A stretch of 64,000 nt of DNA. Source: Cyanobacteria bacterium UBA5018 (GTDB lineage Bacteria; Cyanobacteriota; Cyanobacteriia; PCC-6307; Cyanobiaceae). The notes beneath the pieces are model-generated. The model did no database searches. It was not told the DNA's origin and saw nothing but the letters and a program-made list of their open reading frames with translations. Positions 43,850 to 52,899 of the stretch are shown in pieces. The stretch covers positions 1-64,000 of the forward strand of contig DGYA01000001.1 in assembly GCA_002396505.1 (NCBI GenBank). Direction: 5' to 3'. How positions within the stretch are numbered: the first letter of the stretch is position 1; each line of letters starts with the position of its first letter. The translations under genes and the position numbers were made by a program.

Positions 43850-44716
43850 TTGCGCTCCGCTGCCGCCGTGACCCTGCCCGCCTGGCCCAAGGCCTCCCAA
43901 GCGATCGGGTGCACCCTGCTGGCCATGGGCCTGGGGGCCCTGGGCCTGGCGGCATGGCGGGCCGGCCATCCGCCCCTGCCGGCTGAATATGCAACCCTGC
44001 GGGCGGTGATGGGGCGGTTGGCGCAACATAACTCCCTGGGCCAAAATCCAATTGGCTTCTCGATCAACAACGGCTCCTACGCCGCCAGCCTGGCCCAGAT
44101 GCGGGGTTTTTGCAAAGAAGAAAACTGCGACTTCTACGCCCAGCTGGATCCCTACAAAAACTACAGCAAAGACTGGGATGAGATCAGCCGCCAGAGCTAT
44201 ACGCTGGGAGATGTAGAAGGCTGGTCTACCGCCAACGGCAGCATCGAAATCCCCCGGGCTGCCTTCCGCATTTACGGCCGCCGCAGTGGCTGGTTGGCCT
44301 GCACCGTGGCCCACGAAATCGCCCATATCCAGCGCCATCATCTATTTACGGCGAGCTATTATGCCAACAACACAATTCGCTCCGCCAGCGCCCCGAAACA
44401 AGAGCAACTAAACTACGTAAAATCTCGCCAGCAGGAGCTGGAGGCCGACCGCGATGCCGCAGTGATCATGGCCCGGGCCGGCTACGGGGGTCGCATCTGC
44501 TTGGATGCTCTTATTTTTGCCCATAAATCCAGCGGTGATGGCAGCGCCACCGAGCCCAAGTCTACCCATCCCGGCTACGATGATCGCATCAAGGCGATAA
44601 CCAAATTTTACGCTCACCTGGAAAAGCATCCCCCCGCCAAAACCAGCGGCACTCTCGGCCAATTTCACTACAGCCCCGCCGATAATCTGCTGAGCTTTAC
44701 CCCCTCCCAAAACTGA
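43850..44716 (+). CDS. M48-family metallopeptidase, membrane-anchored
   Basis: A TTG start gives 288 residues. After a basic start there is one hydrophobic segment (TLLAMGLGALGLAAW) that should anchor the protein. The zinc motif TVAHEIAHIQRHH (H-E-x-x-H) is in the middle, with the third ligand Glu in RQQELEADRDAAVIMARAGY as expected for M48 proteases. A cysteine-containing region (FCKEENCDFYAQLDPYKNYS) precedes it. It probably degrades damaged periplasmic or membrane proteins. The YccF gene follows 29 bases later. Confidence 0.85.
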   Translation: MRSAAAVTLPAWPKASQAIGCTLLAMGLGALGLAAWRAGHPPLPAEYATLRAVMGRLAQHNSLGQNPIGFSINNGSYAASLAQMRGFCKEENCDFYAQLDPYKNYSKDWDEISRQSYTLGDVEGWSTANGSIEIPRAAFRIYGRRSGWLACTVAHEIAHIQRHHLFTASYYANNTIRSASAPKQEQLNYVKSRQQELEADRDAAVIMARAGYGGRICLDALIFAHKSSGDGSATEPKSTHPGYDDRIKAITKFYAHLEKHPPAKTSGTLGQFHYSPADNLLSFTPSQN

Positions 44717-44745
44717 AGCTAAGCTACTGAAGCTAAGTTAGGCCA

Positions 44746-45153
44746 ATGTTCCGTTTTCTACTAAATCTGCTCTGGTTCCTGCTCGGTGGCCTGGTGATGG
44801 GCCTGGGCTGGTGGCTGGTGGGCGTGATCGCCGCCCTCACAATCGTGGGTATTCCCTGGGCCCGGGCCTGCTTTGTGATCGGCAGCTTCTCCTTTTGGCC
44901 CTTTGGCCAGGAGGCCGTGAGCCGGCGGGAACTCACCGGCCAGGAAGATCTCGGCACCGGGCCCCTGGGGCTGCTCGGCAACGTGATCTGGTTTGTGGTG
45001 GCCGGCTGGTGGCTGGCGATTGGTCACCTGGCATCCGCCCTGGCCTGCTTTGTCACGATCATTGGCATCCCCTTTGGCCTCCAGCACATCAAATTGGCGC
45101 TGATTGCCCTGGCACCAATTGGCATGCAGGTGGTGCCCAGCCATCAGCGCTAG
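44746..45153 (+). CDS. YccF-family inner membrane protein
   Basis: A 135-residue protein made of two copies of the YccF unit: LLNLLWFLLGGLVMGLGWWL with IVGIPWARACFVIGSFSFWP, then LLGNVIWFVVAGWWLAIGHL with IIGIPFGLQHIKLALIAL. Each unit is two transmembrane helices and a G-I-P turn. The family is found widely but has no established role. It follows the M48 peptidase and is followed by a terminator. Confidence 0.85.
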   Translation: MFRFLLNLLWFLLGGLVMGLGWWLVGVIAALTIVGIPWARACFVIGSFSFWPFGQEAVSRRELTGQEDLGTGPLGLLGNVIWFVVAGWWLAIGHLASALACFVTIIGIPFGLQHIKLALIALAPIGMQVVPSHQR

Positions 45154-45799
45154 GGCAGTCTTTTGCAGTCAGCTAGATGGCACAGCCATCTTTTTATTCT
45201 TATACCGGTAACGCAATATGCCGCCATCAGAAAACCCGGCGGCTCGGGCCACCGGGTTTTCCAGGAATGCCAAATAAAAGATGAGAGATGCTCAAGGCTT
45301 AGCCCCATCAATCAGCAACTCCCGCCTGGGTTATTTAGCCCAGGATTCGCAGATCGGTACTACGCAGATTGCCCATGGCTCACACATCTAACGGGTTGGG
45401 CAACATCAGGCTTTCATGTTGGGCAGGTTTCCAATCGCATCACCTCCATTCATCGGCCCGGGCGACTTACCCGGCTGCTTTGGGGAGAGGGCCTAGGGGG
45501 ATGCCTCCCCTCAACTTCAAAGTAATGCCTGGCGCGCCCCGCAGACCCCTCGAAAAGTACCTATTCCCGTACCTGAGCGAGGGGCCCAGCCCTTCCGGCA
45601 GCCCCTATCCAGCTAGCCAGCCCGGCTGGAAACCAGCCGGCACCAGCCCGCAGCGGTTGGCATGAAAATTCATTAATCGGTATGTAAAGATCGGCAAAGT
45701 AGTGTCAAGTTTATTTTCGCGGCCTAGCCACGTTAGTCAGGTCACCTAAAATATATGATGGCCTCCCTCCTGGGAGACCTCCAACCGTTCTCTACATCC
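45154..45799. other. psbA upstream region: terminator, structured segments and promoter
   Basis: A 640-base region. It holds a terminator (45231-45260), a small perfect hairpin CCTGGG/CCCAGG (45331-45350), and a strong hairpin whose arms CCCCTCG (45546-45552) and CGAGGGG (45578-45584) enclose GTAC/GTAC. TAAAAT at 45747-45752 is a good -10 candidate for psbA, placing transcription start near 45759 and giving a 40-base leader before the ATG at 45800. I see no convincing -35 box. No open frame is convincing. Confidence 0.55.
45231..45260. terminator. Intrinsic terminator after yccF, possibly bidirectional
   Basis: AAAACCCGG and CCGGGTTTT form a perfect 9-bp stem around a 12-base loop, with A and T runs on the two sides that would serve both strands. 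Confidence 0.6.
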
Positions 45800-46876
45800 A
45801 TGGCCACAGCACTGCGCGGCGGCCGCTCCAGTAGCTGGCAGAACTTCTGCCAATGGGTCACCTCCACCAACAACCGCATCTATGTGGGTTGGTTTGGTGT
45901 GCTGATGATTCCCTGCCTACTGGCGGCCACCATCTGCTTCATCATTGCCTTCATCGCGGCACCACCGGTTGATATCGACGGCATCCGCGAACCCGTTGCC
46001 GGTTCCTTGATTTACGGCAACAACATCATTTCCGGTGCCCTTGTTCCCTCCAGCAACGCCATCGGTCTGCACTTCTACCCCATCTGGGAAGCCGCCAGCC
46101 TCGATGAATGGCTATACAACGGCGGTCCCTATCAGCTGGTGGTGTTCCACTTCCTGATCGGCATCTCGGCCTACATGGGCCGCCAGTGGGAGCTCAGCTA
46201 TCGCCTCGGCATGCGCCCTTGGATCTGCGTGGCCTATTCAGCTCCGCTATCCGCCGCCTTCGCCGTGTTCCTGATCTATCCCTTTGGTCAGGGTTCCTTC
46301 TCCGACGGTATGCCCCTGGGCATTTCCGGCACCTTCAATTTCATGTTGGTGTTCCAGGCTGAACACAACATCCTGATGCACCCCTTCCACATGCTGGGGG
46401 TGGCTGGTGTGTTCGGTGGCAGCCTGTTCTCCGCCATGCACGGCTCCCTGGTCACCTCCAGCCTGGTGCGGGAAACCACCGAGGCTGAATCGCAAAACTA
46501 CGGTTACAAATTTGGCCAGGAAGAAGAGACCTACAACATCGTGGCCGCCCACGGTTACTTCGGTCGCCTGATCTTCCAATACGCCTCTTTCAACAACAGC
46601 CGCAGCCTGCACTTCTTCCTGGGTGCCTGGCCTGTAGTGGGCATTTGGTTCACCTCCATGGGCATCAGCACCATGGCCTTCAACCTCAACGGCTTCAACT
46701 TCAACCAGTCGATCCTGGATGCCCAGGGTCGGGTGCTGCCCACCTGGGCCGATGTGCTCAACCGGGCAAATCTGGGGATGGAAGTGATGCACGAGCGCAA
46801 CGCTCACAACTTCCCCCTGGATCTGGCCGCCCACCAGTCCAGCCCCCTGGCCCTCACCGCCCCGGCGATCGGCTGA
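45800..46876 (+). CDS. psbA: Photosystem II D1 protein, D1:1-like form
   Basis: I choose ATG 45800 ([20 protein letters not shown]), giving 358 residues; the frame opens 15 codons earlier at 45755, but that leader is absent from D1 proteins and lies at the likely -10 box. Five transmembrane helices and the manganese-cluster ligand regions are present, ending in [20 protein letters not shown] and the processing site after LALTA (leaving PAIG to be removed). The segment [12 protein letters not shown] shows Gln at the position that is Gln in low-light D1:1 and Glu in high-light D1:2. D1 binds plastoquinone QB and is rapidly turned over in the thylakoid. A terminator follows. Picocyanobacteria usually carry several psbA copies; only one is here. 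Confidence 0.97.
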   Translation: MATALRGGRSSSWQNFCQWVTSTNNRIYVGWFGVLMIPCLLAATICFIIAFIAAPPVDIDGIREPVAGSLIYGNNIISGALVPSSNAIGLHFYPIWEAASLDEWLYNGGPYQLVVFHFLIGISAYMGRQWELSYRLGMRPWICVAYSAPLSAAFAVFLIYPFGQGSFSDGMPLGISGTFNFMLVFQAEHNILMHPFHMLGVAGVFGGSLFSAMHGSLVTSSLVRETTEAESQNYGYKFGQEEETYNIVAAHGYFGRLIFQYASFNNSRSLHFFLGAWPVVGIWFTSMGISTMAFNLNGFNFNQSILDAQGRVLPTWADVLNRANLGMEVMHERNAHNFPLDLAAHQSSPLALTAPAIG

Positions 46877-46991
46877 AACTAACCAGCTTCCGCATGCAGC
46901 CAAGGAGCCTTGCTAAAGCTATATATAGCCCTACTGAAGCCAGAGAGACTTCCTGAAGCGCCATAGCCAAATAGCCAAAGGTCTGCCGATA

Positions 46992-47016
46992 CCCCCTCAC
47001 CAGAGGGGGTTTTTTA
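46992..47016 (+). terminator. Intrinsic terminator of psbA
   Basis: CCCCCTC and GAGGGGG form a 7-bp stem with loop ACCA, followed by a run of six T residues. It lies about 115 bases after the psbA stop. Confidence 0.85.
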
Positions 47017-47190
47017 TACCCTCGCAGACAATGCCTTCGGGGGCTAACTATGGAGGTGTAAGGCTGCCTTCCAAAGACCAGGAACTGGCCCTGCCAGGGT
47101 TCAGCCTGTAAGGTAGTAGGGCTGAATCTGGACTGAACTCTAGCCCAAACTGGGCTTAACCCTAAACTCAACCCTGCACCCAGCCCTGTG

Positions 47191-47526
47191 CCAGCTGTAG
47201 AGCGTGCAGCAGTTGCTAGGCCGGTTCTACATGGCGGTGCTGATGCGGCTGACGGCGCTGCGGCTACGCCAGGGCTGCTGCTCTATGCGCCCGGTTGCCC
47301 TCACCACCAAGCTAAGCGCGATCCTGGCCGCCCTGGAGCAGCTGCATGGCCCGGTGGTCACGATCCTGCTGCCCACCAGTTAGGGGTTGGAACACAAGTT
47401 GCCGGTGCAGGCGCTGGCTCAGTTTTCGCTGTCAACTGACACCCCGGGCCCAGTTATGAGTAACGCCAGGGCAGTGGAGCTTTCCTCTCTCCCTGCCGCC
47501 CAGCTGGCTGGGATTCCCCCCAGGGC
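47191..47526 (+). pseudogene. Degenerate copy of part of the DUF4336 gene
   Basis: This segment aligns base by base with 53088-53410 of the intact DUF4336 gene: CCAGCTGT-GAGCGT-CAGCAGTTGCT, CTGCTGCTCTA-GCGCCCG, GAGCAGCTGCATGGCCCGGT and so on, with many transversions, small indels and an in-frame TAG at about 47380. It covers about a quarter of the intact gene. Translation in other frames gives no new protein. Confidence 0.85.
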
Positions 47527-47687
47527 TAAGGATGTCAGGGGCCCAGTCTGTCCAGGAAAAGGCACCCAGCTCAATAGGCCCGGCCGCCACCTTGATCTTG
47601 TTCCCTGGAGCTGGAACGTCTCCAGCGGGACGAGCAATGCTTGGACCTGATATTTCGCCCCATCGCTTAAACCCGACACTTTTAGCT

Positions 47688-47719
47688 AGTACTTATTAAA
47701 AGTACTTTTAATAAGTACT
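47688..47719. repeat. Perfect 32-bp palindrome
   Basis: The left half AGTACTTATTAAAAGT is followed directly by its exact reverse complement, with no loop. It lies in an AT-rich patch between the pseudogene and the pyruvate-kinase-like gene. Possible roles are an operator, a recombination or insertion site, or a cruciform-forming element; the sequence does not decide. Confidence 0.95.
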
Positions 47720-48066
47720 TTTAACCGGTGCTTTGGTTGGTATTTTGGCCCAACATTATGACTGGTACTTTGGACTAGGGTATCGGCCCAATGCATCGCG
47801 CTAATGCTTCGGACCGTAGGCCAATCTGCCCCGTCCCAGCCGTCTTTTGACCCGATTACGGGAAGTTATGGGGCTCTAGCTGCCAAGCCCAGCACCATGA
47901 CGGAAGCGCCACTGGTTCGATAAATGCCCAGGCAGCATGCGGCAAAGCCCTCGACCCGCCTGCCATACCCCGCCGCCCATTGCCGCGACGCTCAACAGTA
48001 GTACCACAATAACGGCAAACAAATCGGTCAATCGGTGAATACATCCACGCTATCTGATGTTTACCC

Positions 48067-49938
48067 GTGACAAACATCGACAATTACTCAATAATTGAGG
48101 ATGAAAATCATGAGAAAATATTGCATGATCTCAGAGTAATACATAAATATATTTTAGCTGAAGAGGCGCAGTCGGCGGAGCGCCTTGATCAGGTTCACGC
48201 CAACTTTCGAGAGAGCGCCCGCAACCTCGTCCATTATCTCAGCCTCCGACGTCACGATCTGCGGCCGTTGCAATTGAGCCTGGCCAGGCTCGGGCTTTCC
48301 TCCCTCGGGCGCGCCGAGTCCCATGTGCTGGCCACCGTAAATGCGGTCCTGGAAATCCTGCACCGGCTCACGGGCAGCCCCATACTTGTCGATAAAACCA
48401 ACACCGGAGTGATCGATTTTGCCACCGGAGAGCGCTTACTGGCGGAACACACCGAAGCGCTGTTGGGCACCGCCACCCCCGGACGCAATGTAAGGATCAT
48501 GGTCACCATGCCAAGCGAGGCGGCCGACGATTACAGGCTCGTGCGCGACCTGATGCAGGCCGGAATGGATTGCATGCGAATCAACTGTGCCCACGACGAT
48601 TTAGCTGCTTGGGCTCGGATGATTGAGCACCTGAGGCGCGCGGAGCAAGAGTTGGCTCGCCCCTGCCGCCTGGTCATGGACCTGGCAGGGCCCAAGCTGC
48701 GCACCGGACCCCTGGAGCCAGGCCCGGCGGTTATAAAGATTCGTCCCCGCCGCGATGTCTGTGGTGTGGTCATCGCTCCGGCGCTGGTCTGGTTGACCCC
48801 TGACCATGCCCCCCACCGCTCCCCAACGCCGGCGGCTGCCTGTTTGCCGGTACCGGCGGCCTGGCTGGCGCGGCTCAGATCGGGAGAACGGGTGAAGTTC
48901 ACCGATGCCCGGGGCTCCAGGCGAATCCTGGTGGTCGTCGACGTGGGCCAAGGCGGTTGCTGGCTAACGGCAACCAAGACGGCCTACGTTATCCCTGGTA
49001 CAATTTTGCGCCACGAGCGCGAACTGAATAAGCGCGAGGGGAGGGTTGGGGAACTACCGGCCACCAAAAACGCCATCATTTTGCAGCGCGGCGACCCACT
49101 GATCCTCACCCGGAACCTGGAGCCGGGCCGTCCGGCCAGCCGCGATGGCGCCGGCCAGATCCTCACCCCAGCCGTGATTGGCTGCTCGATTCCAGAGGTG
49201 TTTGACTTCATTAGCGCAGGAGAATCGATCTGGTTTGACGACGGCAAGATCGGCGGCATAATCGAAGCGGTGCAGAGCGAACAGGCTCTGGTGCGAATCA
49301 CTCAAACGCGCTTGCGCGGCGAGAAATTGCGCGCCGAAAAGGGGATTAATTTCCCCGATAGCAACTTGCGGCTGCCAGCTCTTACCGCCGAGGATCTGGA
49401 AAACCTACCCTTTGTGGCCCAACATGCGGATGTTGTCGAACTATCCTTCGCCAATTGCTCAGCAGACCTGAAATCGCTGCAGGAAAACATGGCGCGGCTT
49501 GGGGGCCCTCAACCCGCGATCGTCCTCAAGATTGAGACTCGGCGGGGCTTCGAAAACCTGCCGGACATGCTGCTTACCGCCATGGCTTCCCCCTGTTGTG
49601 GAGTGATGATTGCCCGTGGCGACCTAGCCGTGGAGAGCGGCTTTGAGCGGCTGGCGGAAGTTCAGGAGGAGATCCTCTGGATCTGCGAGGCCGCCCATGT
49701 GCCCGTTATCTGGGCGACGCAGGTGCTGGAAACCCTCGCCAAAGAAGGGATACCTTCGCGAGCCGAGATCACGGATGCTGCCATGGCGGATCGAGCCGAA
49801 TGCGTCATGCTCAACAAGGGGCCCCATGTACTAGATGCCGTAGCCGTTCTAGACGATATTTTGAGGCGTATGCAGGCACATCAGGCCAAAAAACGCCCTA
49901 CAATGCGAAAGCTACAGTTGGCCCACGCCGCCGTCTAA
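48067..49938 (+). CDS. Pyruvate kinase-like protein with N-terminal extension and no C-terminal domain
   Basis: A GTG start gives 623 residues. After about 130 helical residues unrelated to pyruvate kinase, the barrel begins with NVRIMVTMPSEAADD and MRINCAHDD (in place of the usual R-x-N-F-S-H). The active-site lysine block IVLKIETRRGFENLPDML, the Mg/PEP segment GVMIARGDLAVESGFERLAE and the WATQVLETLAKEGIPSRAEITDAA block with CVMLNKGPH are all recognisable. The regulatory C-terminal domain is absent. A long insert (about 215-330) replaces the normal B domain. Such two-domain-like variants occur in cyanobacteria and proteobacteria; catalysis is plausible but the SH-to-AH change in the N-F-S-H motif makes it uncertain. 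Confidence 0.75.
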   Translation: MTNIDNYSIIEDENHEKILHDLRVIHKYILAEEAQSAERLDQVHANFRESARNLVHYLSLRRHDLRPLQLSLARLGLSSLGRAESHVLATVNAVLEILHRLTGSPILVDKTNTGVIDFATGERLLAEHTEALLGTATPGRNVRIMVTMPSEAADDYRLVRDLMQAGMDCMRINCAHDDLAAWARMIEHLRRAEQELARPCRLVMDLAGPKLRTGPLEPGPAVIKIRPRRDVCGVVIAPALVWLTPDHAPHRSPTPAAACLPVPAAWLARLRSGERVKFTDARGSRRILVVVDVGQGGCWLTATKTAYVIPGTILRHERELNKREGRVGELPATKNAIILQRGDPLILTRNLEPGRPASRDGAGQILTPAVIGCSIPEVFDFISAGESIWFDDGKIGGIIEAVQSEQALVRITQTRLRGEKLRAEKGINFPDSNLRLPALTAEDLENLPFVAQHADVVELSFANCSADLKSLQENMARLGGPQPAIVLKIETRRGFENLPDMLLTAMASPCCGVMIARGDLAVESGFERLAEVQEEILWICEAAHVPVIWATQVLETLAKEGIPSRAEITDAAMADRAECVMLNKGPHVLDAVAVLDDILRRMQAHQAKKRPTMRKLQLAHAAV

Positions 49939-49982
49939 AAGTTAATCCATGCTACCAAAACAACTGGTTTTCTAGATTCTCT

Positions 49983-52742
49983 CTAGCTATAACCATAACG
50001 ACGCACATACCAGGTCTTCACCAGCTGGGCGAGCAGGCAATAGCCGAGCAGGATCGCCGCCAGCCAGGCGAAGTAAATCGGGGGTAGAGGGGTAAAGCCA
50101 AGCGCCGCAGCGATCGGCGTATAGGGAATTGCCATGGCAGCAGCCATCACCACCATGGTAACCATGGCCATCACAGGCGCTGGATTGCTTTGTAGAAAGG
50201 GAATATGGGAGGTGCGAATGATATATACCACCAGCGTCTGGGTCATCAAGCTCTCCACAAACCAGCCCGTCTGGAAAAGGGCTTGATTCTCCACAGTATT
50301 GGCAGAGAAAACAAACCACATCAGGGCAAATGTGGCATAGTCGAACAGGGAGCTCACGGGGCCTAGGTAAACCATGAAGCTTCTAATATCATTGATCCTC
50401 CACTTACGCGGCACACCTAGATAGTCTGAATCAACATGATCAAAAGGAATGCCGGTTTGGGAAAAATCGTAGAGCAGATTGTTCAGCAGGATCTGCACCG
50501 GCAGCATCGGCAGGAATGGCAGAAAGATGCTGGCCCCCAGCAGGCTAAACATATTGCCAAATGCCGAACTGGTGCCCATCTTTATATACTTGGCAATGTT
50601 ACCAAAGGTGCGGCGTCCTTCCATCACGCCGGCATTCAGCACCAATAAACTCTTCTCCAGCAGCACGATATCCGCCGATTCCTTGGCGATATCCACCGCC
50701 GTATCCACCGAAATGCCAATGTCGGCCTCCCGCAGGGCGGCGGCATCATTAATGCCGTCTCCCATGAAGCCCACCACATGGCCACGGCTACGCAGCATTT
50801 TGATAATCCTTGATTTCTGCAGCGGCGAGAGCTTGGCAAAGATCGTCGTCGACTCCACCTGCTCCCCCAGCAGCTGATCATCCATGGCCTCGATCTCCGG
50901 CCCCAGCAGCACCCCCTCCACCACAAGATTTACGTCTTTGCAGGTTTTGAGGGCGATCACCGCGTTGTCCCCGGTGAGCACCTTCACAGCCACCCCACCC
51001 CGGTGTAGGTCGCCAATCGCTTGCCTAGCTGAATCCTTTGGTGGATCGAGAAAGGCAATCAACCCTAGGAAGACCAGCTCAGACTCATCTACAAGGCTAT
51101 AGGGTTTATGTTGAATGGGAACTTCCTTGTAGGCCACGGCAATCACCCTCAGGCCTTCACTATTCAGTCCCTCACTCAAGCTAAGCACCTGCTGGCGACT
51201 GGCTGCATCGATTGGTTCGATAACATCTCCATCCTTCAAGCTGCTGCATACCATTAGAATCTCCTCCACGGCTCCCTTACAGATCAGCTCGTGGTGGTGG
51301 TTCTCCTCCTCGACTACAACCGACATCCGTCTGCGTTGGAAATCGAAAGGGATCTCATCGATCTTGGCGAAGTTTTTCTCTACCTTCAATTCGCGATGCA
51401 GATCGGCATGTTCGAGCACGGCTATATCCAAAAGACTTTTGAGGCCCGTCTGATGGAAGCTATTTAGATAGGCGTGCTCCAGCACCTCATTAGATTCCTT
51501 GCCGCGATAATCGAGGTATCTTTCAAGCACGATGCGGTCTTGGGTGAGGGTGCCAGTCTTGTCGGTGCAGAGGATGTTCATAGCACCAAGATTTTGAATC
51601 GAATCAATATTTTTCACAATCACTTTCTGCTTGGCCATCGCAATGGCGCCTCGGGAGAGGTTGGCGGTCACGATCATCGGCAGCATCTCTGGAGTTAGCC
51701 CAACGGCTACGGACAGCGCGAAGAAAAAGGCCTCCGCCCAGTTGCCCTTGCTGATGCCGTTGATCAGGAACACGGCCGGTGCCATCACCACCATGAAGCG
51801 CACCAGCAGCAGGCTCACATCGCTGATGCCCCGATCAAAGCTGGTGCGGCTGCGCACACCGGTGAGAGTCTTGGCCAAGGCCCCCAGGTAGGTGCGCTCC
51901 CCCGTTTCCACCACCACAGCCGTGGCGGTGCCACTGATCACGTTCGTGCCCAGGAAACAGAGGTTTGCCAATTCCAGGGGCTCCTTGATCTCCAGCTGGC
52001 GGGGCGGCAACTCACCGTGTTTCTCCACCGGCAGGGATTCACCGGTGAGGGCGGCCTGGCTTACGAACAGGTCTTTGGCGCTCAGCACCCGCACGTCGGC
52101 GGGGATCATGTCGCCGGCGGCGAGCAGCACCAGATCGCCAGGCACGAGCCGGTCGATCGGTTCCTCCCGCTGCCTGGGCGTCTCGGCGCTCAACTGCAGG
52201 CCGAGGTCGGCCGCCAAACCAGCGCTTATATCCTTGCGGGCATCGTGCCGTTTGACCGTGGCGGTGGTGTGCACCAACAGGCTCAGGGATTCCGCCGCCA
52301 CCAGCGAGCGGTATTCCTGAGAAAAGCGCAAAAGCACGCTAAACAGGATCATCGCGGTGATGATCACCGCCGCTTTGATATCCCCCGTGACCAGGGACAA
52401 AACCGCCAGGGCCGCCAGCAGAAACACCAGCGGATTCCTGAAGGTTTTAAGCAGCTGAACTACCCATGATATGGGCTGTTCATGGGCAATTTGATTGGCT
52501 CCAACCTTGGCCAGGCGTAGTTCTGCCTGCAGATCGCTCAGCCCTTCCGCGCTGGTGTTCAACCGGGAGAACAGTTCATCGGCACTCTCCTGGGCCGCGC
52601 GCAGCAATTGCCCAGTTGCCGATTCGAGCTGAAGCGGTTCCCCATGAGGGCCCACCCCTGGAACCACCGCAGCGGGGCTAGCCCCGGAGGGCCAGCGCAG
52701 ACGAAGCAACATGGTAAGCCTGCTCCAGGGGTTTGGGTGCAT
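49983..52742 (-). CDS. mgtA: Magnesium-transporting P-type ATPase (MgtA/B type)
   Basis: A 919-residue P3B ATPase. The phosphorylation motif is NILCTDKTGTLTQDRI, the actuator loop is LTGESLPVEKHG, the hinge is GFMGDGINDAAALREADIGI, and the C-terminal membrane helices follow (SLLGASIFLPFLPMLPVQIL with LLNNLLYDFSQTGIPFD, a signature of the Mg importers). The start may be at the ATG ten residues in (MLLRLRWPSG). It drives Mg2+ uptake into the cytosol under low external Mg. It is convergent with the pyruvate-kinase-like gene and divergent from the DUF4336 gene. No Mg riboswitch leader is visible in the 150 bases upstream. Confidence 0.95.
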   Translation of the reverse strand: MHPNPWSRLTMLLRLRWPSGASPAAVVPGVGPHGEPLQLESATGQLLRAAQESADELFSRLNTSAEGLSDLQAELRLAKVGANQIAHEQPISWVVQLLKTFRNPLVFLLAALAVLSLVTGDIKAAVIITAMILFSVLLRFSQEYRSLVAAESLSLLVHTTATVKRHDARKDISAGLAADLGLQLSAETPRQREEPIDRLVPGDLVLLAAGDMIPADVRVLSAKDLFVSQAALTGESLPVEKHGELPPRQLEIKEPLELANLCFLGTNVISGTATAVVVETGERTYLGALAKTLTGVRSRTSFDRGISDVSLLLVRFMVVMAPAVFLINGISKGNWAEAFFFALSVAVGLTPEMLPMIVTANLSRGAIAMAKQKVIVKNIDSIQNLGAMNILCTDKTGTLTQDRIVLERYLDYRGKESNEVLEHAYLNSFHQTGLKSLLDIAVLEHADLHRELKVEKNFAKIDEIPFDFQRRRMSVVVEEENHHHELICKGAVEEILMVCSSLKDGDVIEPIDAASRQQVLSLSEGLNSEGLRVIAVAYKEVPIQHKPYSLVDESELVFLGLIAFLDPPKDSARQAIGDLHRGGVAVKVLTGDNAVIALKTCKDVNLVVEGVLLGPEIEAMDDQLLGEQVESTTIFAKLSPLQKSRIIKMLRSRGHVVGFMGDGINDAAALREADIGISVDTAVDIAKESADIVLLEKSLLVLNAGVMEGRRTFGNIAKYIKMGTSSAFGNMFSLLGASIFLPFLPMLPVQILLNNLLYDFSQTGIPFDHVDSDYLGVPRKWRINDIRSFMVYLGPVSSLFDYATFALMWFVFSANTVENQALFQTGWFVESLMTQTLVVYIIRTSHIPFLQSNPAPVMAMVTMVVMAAAMAIPYTPIAAALGFTPLPPIYFAWLAAILLGYCLLAQLVKTWYVRRYGYS

Positions 52743-52899
52743 TGGAGAGGATCCGCCTAACCCTCCTAAACGCTACTAGGTGAAAGTGATTCGATGTGAT
52801 CTAATGCGATGCAATGGGAAAGTGGTATGGGATGTGAAAATGTGATTGGATGTGGCCAGCTGGAGGTAAATCCAGCGCATCGGGCGAGAAGCGGCAGCT

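Larger units (their letters stand above)
46877..48066. other. Gene-poor region after psbA: pseudogene, palindrome, AT-rich island
   Basis: Nearly 1200 bases with no intact gene. It contains the psbA terminator, a degenerate DUF4336 copy (47191-47526), a perfect 32-base palindrome (47688-47719) in an AT-rich patch, and loose repeats of GGTACTTTGG/GGTATTTTGG-like sequence at 47700-47790. Confidence 0.6.

Noticed and set aside
47188..47439. An 83-codon frame after psbA
   Set aside because: It is an out-of-frame reading of the degenerate DUF4336 copy.
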